This document shows, piece by piece, positions 5,258 to 7,398 of a stretch of DNA of 7,398 bases. The DNA is taken from the NCBI GenBank assembly GCA_030639165.1, contig DAOWDF010000058.1, forward strand, positions 1 to 7,398, given 5' to 3'. Every line of letters begins with the position of its first letter. The first letter of the stretch is position 1. The position numbers were made by a program, and so were the translations under genes. The stretch comes from Alphaproteobacteria bacterium. Lineage in GTDB: Bacteria > Pseudomonadota > Alphaproteobacteria > Micavibrionales > Micavibrionaceae. The notes beneath the pieces are model-generated. The model ran no database searches. It was not told the origin of the DNA and was given only the letters and a program-made list of their open reading frames with translations.

Positions 5258-6025
5258 TTAATGTAAATCCGCCCAAACCTTACGCTTAACCGCAAGCATT
5301 ATACCAGCAAATATAATAAGGAATATAATAACCTTAAAGCCAGTTGATTTACGCTCTTCCATATATGGATCAGAAGCCCATGTCAGGAACTGAACTACAT
5401 CATGAGAATATTGCTCAAGCGTTTCAAGGCTGCCGTCCTCATAGGATATTTGCCCTTCTGATAAAGGCGGAGCCATGGCAAGCTTATGCCCCGGAAAATA
5501 GGTGTTCCAATATTGGCCATCTGATAGCTCTTCCCCATGGGGAGGAGTGTCTTTATACCCTGTAAGGAGCGCGCTGGTATAATTAGCACCATTGCCACGC
5601 GCCTTAATTATTAAAGATAAATCAGGGGGAAACGCCCCGCCATTAGCAAATTTAGCGGCCTGAACATTAGGGAATGGTGATGGTAAAGCATCACTTGGCA
5701 AACCATTACGCTCAAACATATCACCCTCATCATTAGGGCCATCTTCTACTGTATATTCAGCGGCGATATTTTTAATTTGGGCTTCATTATAGCCTAAATC
5801 CGATAGATTACGGAAATATATACGCTTCATGGAATGGCATGATGAACAAACTTCACGGTATATTTTATAGCCACGCTGCAGGGCAGCTTTATCATATGTA
5901 CCGCTTAAACCGCTAAAGCTCCAATCTCTGGAAGGAACAGGCTCTGACCCGCCTCCACTAGCGATCGCGGTAGATGCAGGAACAAAAGCAATTATAGCTA
6001 CAGTTAATAGATTACGAACAAACAT
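5258..6025 (-). CDS. petC: Cytochrome c1 of the cytochrome bc1 complex
   Basis: Membrane-anchored c-type haem subunit of quinol:cytochrome c oxidoreductase; it passes electrons from the Rieske centre to soluble or membrane-bound cytochrome c on the periplasmic face. The 255 residues comprise a signal peptide (about 1-22, hydrophobic core then ASTAIASGG), haem motif VCSSCHS (C60, C63, H64), a FRNLSDLGY region, APPDL-like FPPDLSLIIKARG (132-143), axial-ligand candidate Met184 in KLAMAPPLSEG, and DVVQFLTWASDP (209-220). One C-terminal transmembrane anchor (about 229-246) ends VKRKVWADLH. The length is normal for an alphaproteobacterial c1. The gene begins 5 bp after the cytochrome b stop; its Shine-Dalgarno sequence AGGAGCT overlaps the last codons and TAA of cytochrome b, which marks one operon. 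Gene names differ between species (petC, fbcC). Confidence 0.96.
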   Translation of the reverse strand: MFVRNLLTVAIIAFVPASTAIASGGGSEPVPSRDWSFSGLSGTYDKAALQRGYKIYREVCSSCHSMKRIYFRNLSDLGYNEAQIKNIAAEYTVEDGPNDEGDMFERNGLPSDALPSPFPNVQAAKFANGGAFPPDLSLIIKARGNGANYTSALLTGYKDTPPHGEELSDGQYWNTYFPGHKLAMAPPLSEGQISYEDGSLETLEQYSHDVVQFLTWASDPYMEERKSTGFKVIIFLIIFAGIMLAVKRKVWADLH

Positions 6026-6030
6026 TTATA

Positions 6031-7398
6031 TTAAGCTCCTACTTTTTTGTTTTTTGCCAAAACAGCTTCATGAATAGAAGGAGGCAATTCGCGACCTTTT
6101 TCAAATCTACTCAATAACGGCAATATTATAAGGAAGAATAGGAAATAAAGACCTGTAAACGCCTGAGCCAACATAGTGTTATCGAAACTTAAATCATCAC
6201 CGAAAGGCAAGTGGAAATAGATCTTATCCGCTGGTTGAGATCCCGCATAACCAAGAACAAACACGCTTAATGTAAATAAAATAATACATACACGGAAGAC
6301 TGGGCGGAAACGTGCGCTTCTGATCGGGTGATTATCAAGCCATGGCAAGATAAATAACATTGCGATAGAACCGAACATCGCTAGCACTCCACCGAATTTA
6401 GCAGATACAGGCGCAGATGTAGCCGCACTTAACGGTATGCCCCAGCTTTGATTTATATCAGATAGCAAACCAAAGACGGTAAGAATACCACCCAGAACAA
6501 GCAACGTGATAGCAAAGCCAGATGATAGATATTTAGGCTTATGACGCCAAACAAACTCAACCATAAACACAGATAATAAAGCAAGGCCAGCAAGCATATA
6601 GATATTCATGTTAAAGGTAACTGCGCGCAAGATTGCATAGAACGGCAAGAAATACCACTCAGGCACGATATGCGGCGGGGTTACCATCGGGTTAGCTGGG
6701 ATATAATTATCAGGGTGTCCCAAGGAGTCAGGCGCAAAAAATACAAATGCAGCATAGATAATAAGGAACACGATAAGTCCAAAAGTATCCTTAATTGTGT
6801 AATAAGGATTAAATGGCAGTGTATCTTTATTGCTTTTTGGTTCAATCCCAAGCGGATTGTTAGAGCCTGTAATATGCAACGCCCAAACATGGATAAACAC
6901 AACCGCAAAAATTACAAATGGCAGCAAATAATGCAGCGCAAAGAACCTTGTTAAGGTTGGGTTATCAACGGCAAAACCGCCCCAAAGCAATGTCACAATT
7001 TCATCGCCCTTCCATGGTATTGCAGAGAATAGATTAGTGATAACGGTTGCTCCCCAAAGGCTCATCTGCCCCCAAGGAAGTACGTAACCTATAAAAGCAG
7101 TTGCCATCATAAGCAGGAATATCACAACGCCTAAAATCCAGAGAAGCTCTCTCGGGCCTTTATAAGAGCCATAATACATACCGCGGAAAATATGGATATA
7201 TATTGCAATAAAGAAGAATGATGCGCCGTTCATGTGCAGATTTCTAAGCAGCCAACCGCCATTAACATCACGTGTGATACGCTCCACACTATCAAAAGCA
7301 AGCTTAGTATCCGCCGTATAATGCATAGCCAGAACGATTCCTGTAACAATCATAGCAATCAGCATGAACATAGCAATCGCGCCGAAATTCCAGAACCA
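6031..7398 (-). CDS. petB: Cytochrome b of the cytochrome bc1 complex (5' end outside window)
   Basis: Di-haem transmembrane core of complex III, holding the quinol oxidation and quinone reduction sites. The frame is open through base 7398 (WFWNFGAIA precedes the Met at 7371), so about 30-40 N-terminal residues are missing; 455 are visible. Counting from that Met, the haem ligands are H46/H60 in one helix and H147/H161 in another, each pair 14 apart. The Qo elements GYVLPWGQMSLWGATVITN (95-113) and PEWY (237-240) are present, followed by the late helices with KFGGVLAMFGS and LPWLDNHPIRSARFRP. Between FYAILRAV and AKFGGVLAMFGS, where relatives such as bovine cytochrome b have only a few residues, lie about 70 extra residues with two hydrophobic stretches (about 255-275 and 284-304). 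The reading frame is intact. It is co-transcribed with cytochrome c1; a Rieske gene would be expected upstream, outside the window. Confidence 0.96.
   Translation of the reverse strand, partial: WFWNFGAIAMFMLIAMIVTGIVLAMHYTADTKLAFDSVERITRDVNGGWLLRNLHMNGASFFFIAIYIHIFRGMYYGSYKGPRELLWILGVVIFLLMMATAFIGYVLPWGQMSLWGATVITNLFSAIPWKGDEIVTLLWGGFAVDNPTLTRFFALHYLLPFVIFAVVFIHVWALHITGSNNPLGIEPKSNKDTLPFNPYYTIKDTFGLIVFLIIYAAFVFFAPDSLGHPDNYIPANPMVTPPHIVPEWYFLPFYAILRAVTFNMNIYMLAGLALLSVFMVEFVWRHKPKYLSSGFAITLLVLGGILTVFGLLSDINQSWGIPLSAATSAPVSAKFGGVLAMFGSIAMLFILPWLDNHPIRSARFRPVFRVCIILFTLSVFVLGYAGSQPADKIYFHLPFGDDLSFDNTMLAQAFTGLYFLFFLIILPLLSRFEKGRELPPSIHEAVLAKNKKVGA

Overview
The window reads as ordinary chromosomal DNA of a low-GC alphaproteobacterium. 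The taxonomic call rests on three things: a DUF1013/TrcR-type regulator next to a DUF1192 protein (both typical of Alphaproteobacteria), an NDUFAF5-like methyltransferase end joined to a glyoxalase II gene, and a mitochondrial-type cytochrome b/c1 pair. No tRNA, rRNA, CRISPR array, prophage or transposase gene is visible.

Layout. At the left edge, on the + strand, the 3' end of an NDUFAF5-like gene overlaps gloB. Converging on them is a leftward gene for a small basic-tailed protein of unknown function. Further right, also leftward, lie guaC (GMP reductase) and a DUF1192 gene. About 230 bp of divergent intergenic DNA separates DUF1192 from the + strand gene trcR, which is followed by a transglutaminase-like cysteine protease (BTLCP) gene. 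On the right, leftward, are a DUF924 gene, cytochrome c1 and a 5'-truncated cytochrome b that runs off the window.

How the genes work together. Cytochromes b and c1 are the membrane core of the quinol:cytochrome c oxidoreductase (complex III); the cytochrome c1 Shine-Dalgarno overlaps the cytochrome b stop. The NDUFAF5-like protein is related to a complex I assembly factor. gloB removes methylglyoxal-derived thioesters, guaC returns GMP to IMP, and TrcR-type proteins are cell-cycle transcription regulators. Apart from the bc1 pair and the overlapping gloB pair, the neighbours look like unrelated housekeeping genes.

The least ordinary structures are not genes. Two diverged copies of a 105-106 bp element with ~23-bp terminal inverted repeats (TATAGT...ACTATA) occupy equivalent places, about 20 bp after the stop codon of one leftward gene and before the next. 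The one at 5130-5234 abuts the start codon of the DUF924 gene and supplies its only Shine-Dalgarno-like sequence. Other points are an apparent ~70-residue, two-helix insertion in cytochrome b just after the PEWY region, a 23-bp tandem duplication across the DUF1192 stop codon, and inverted repeats that end on both candidate start codons of the BTLCP gene. I see no clear multi-gene novel system.
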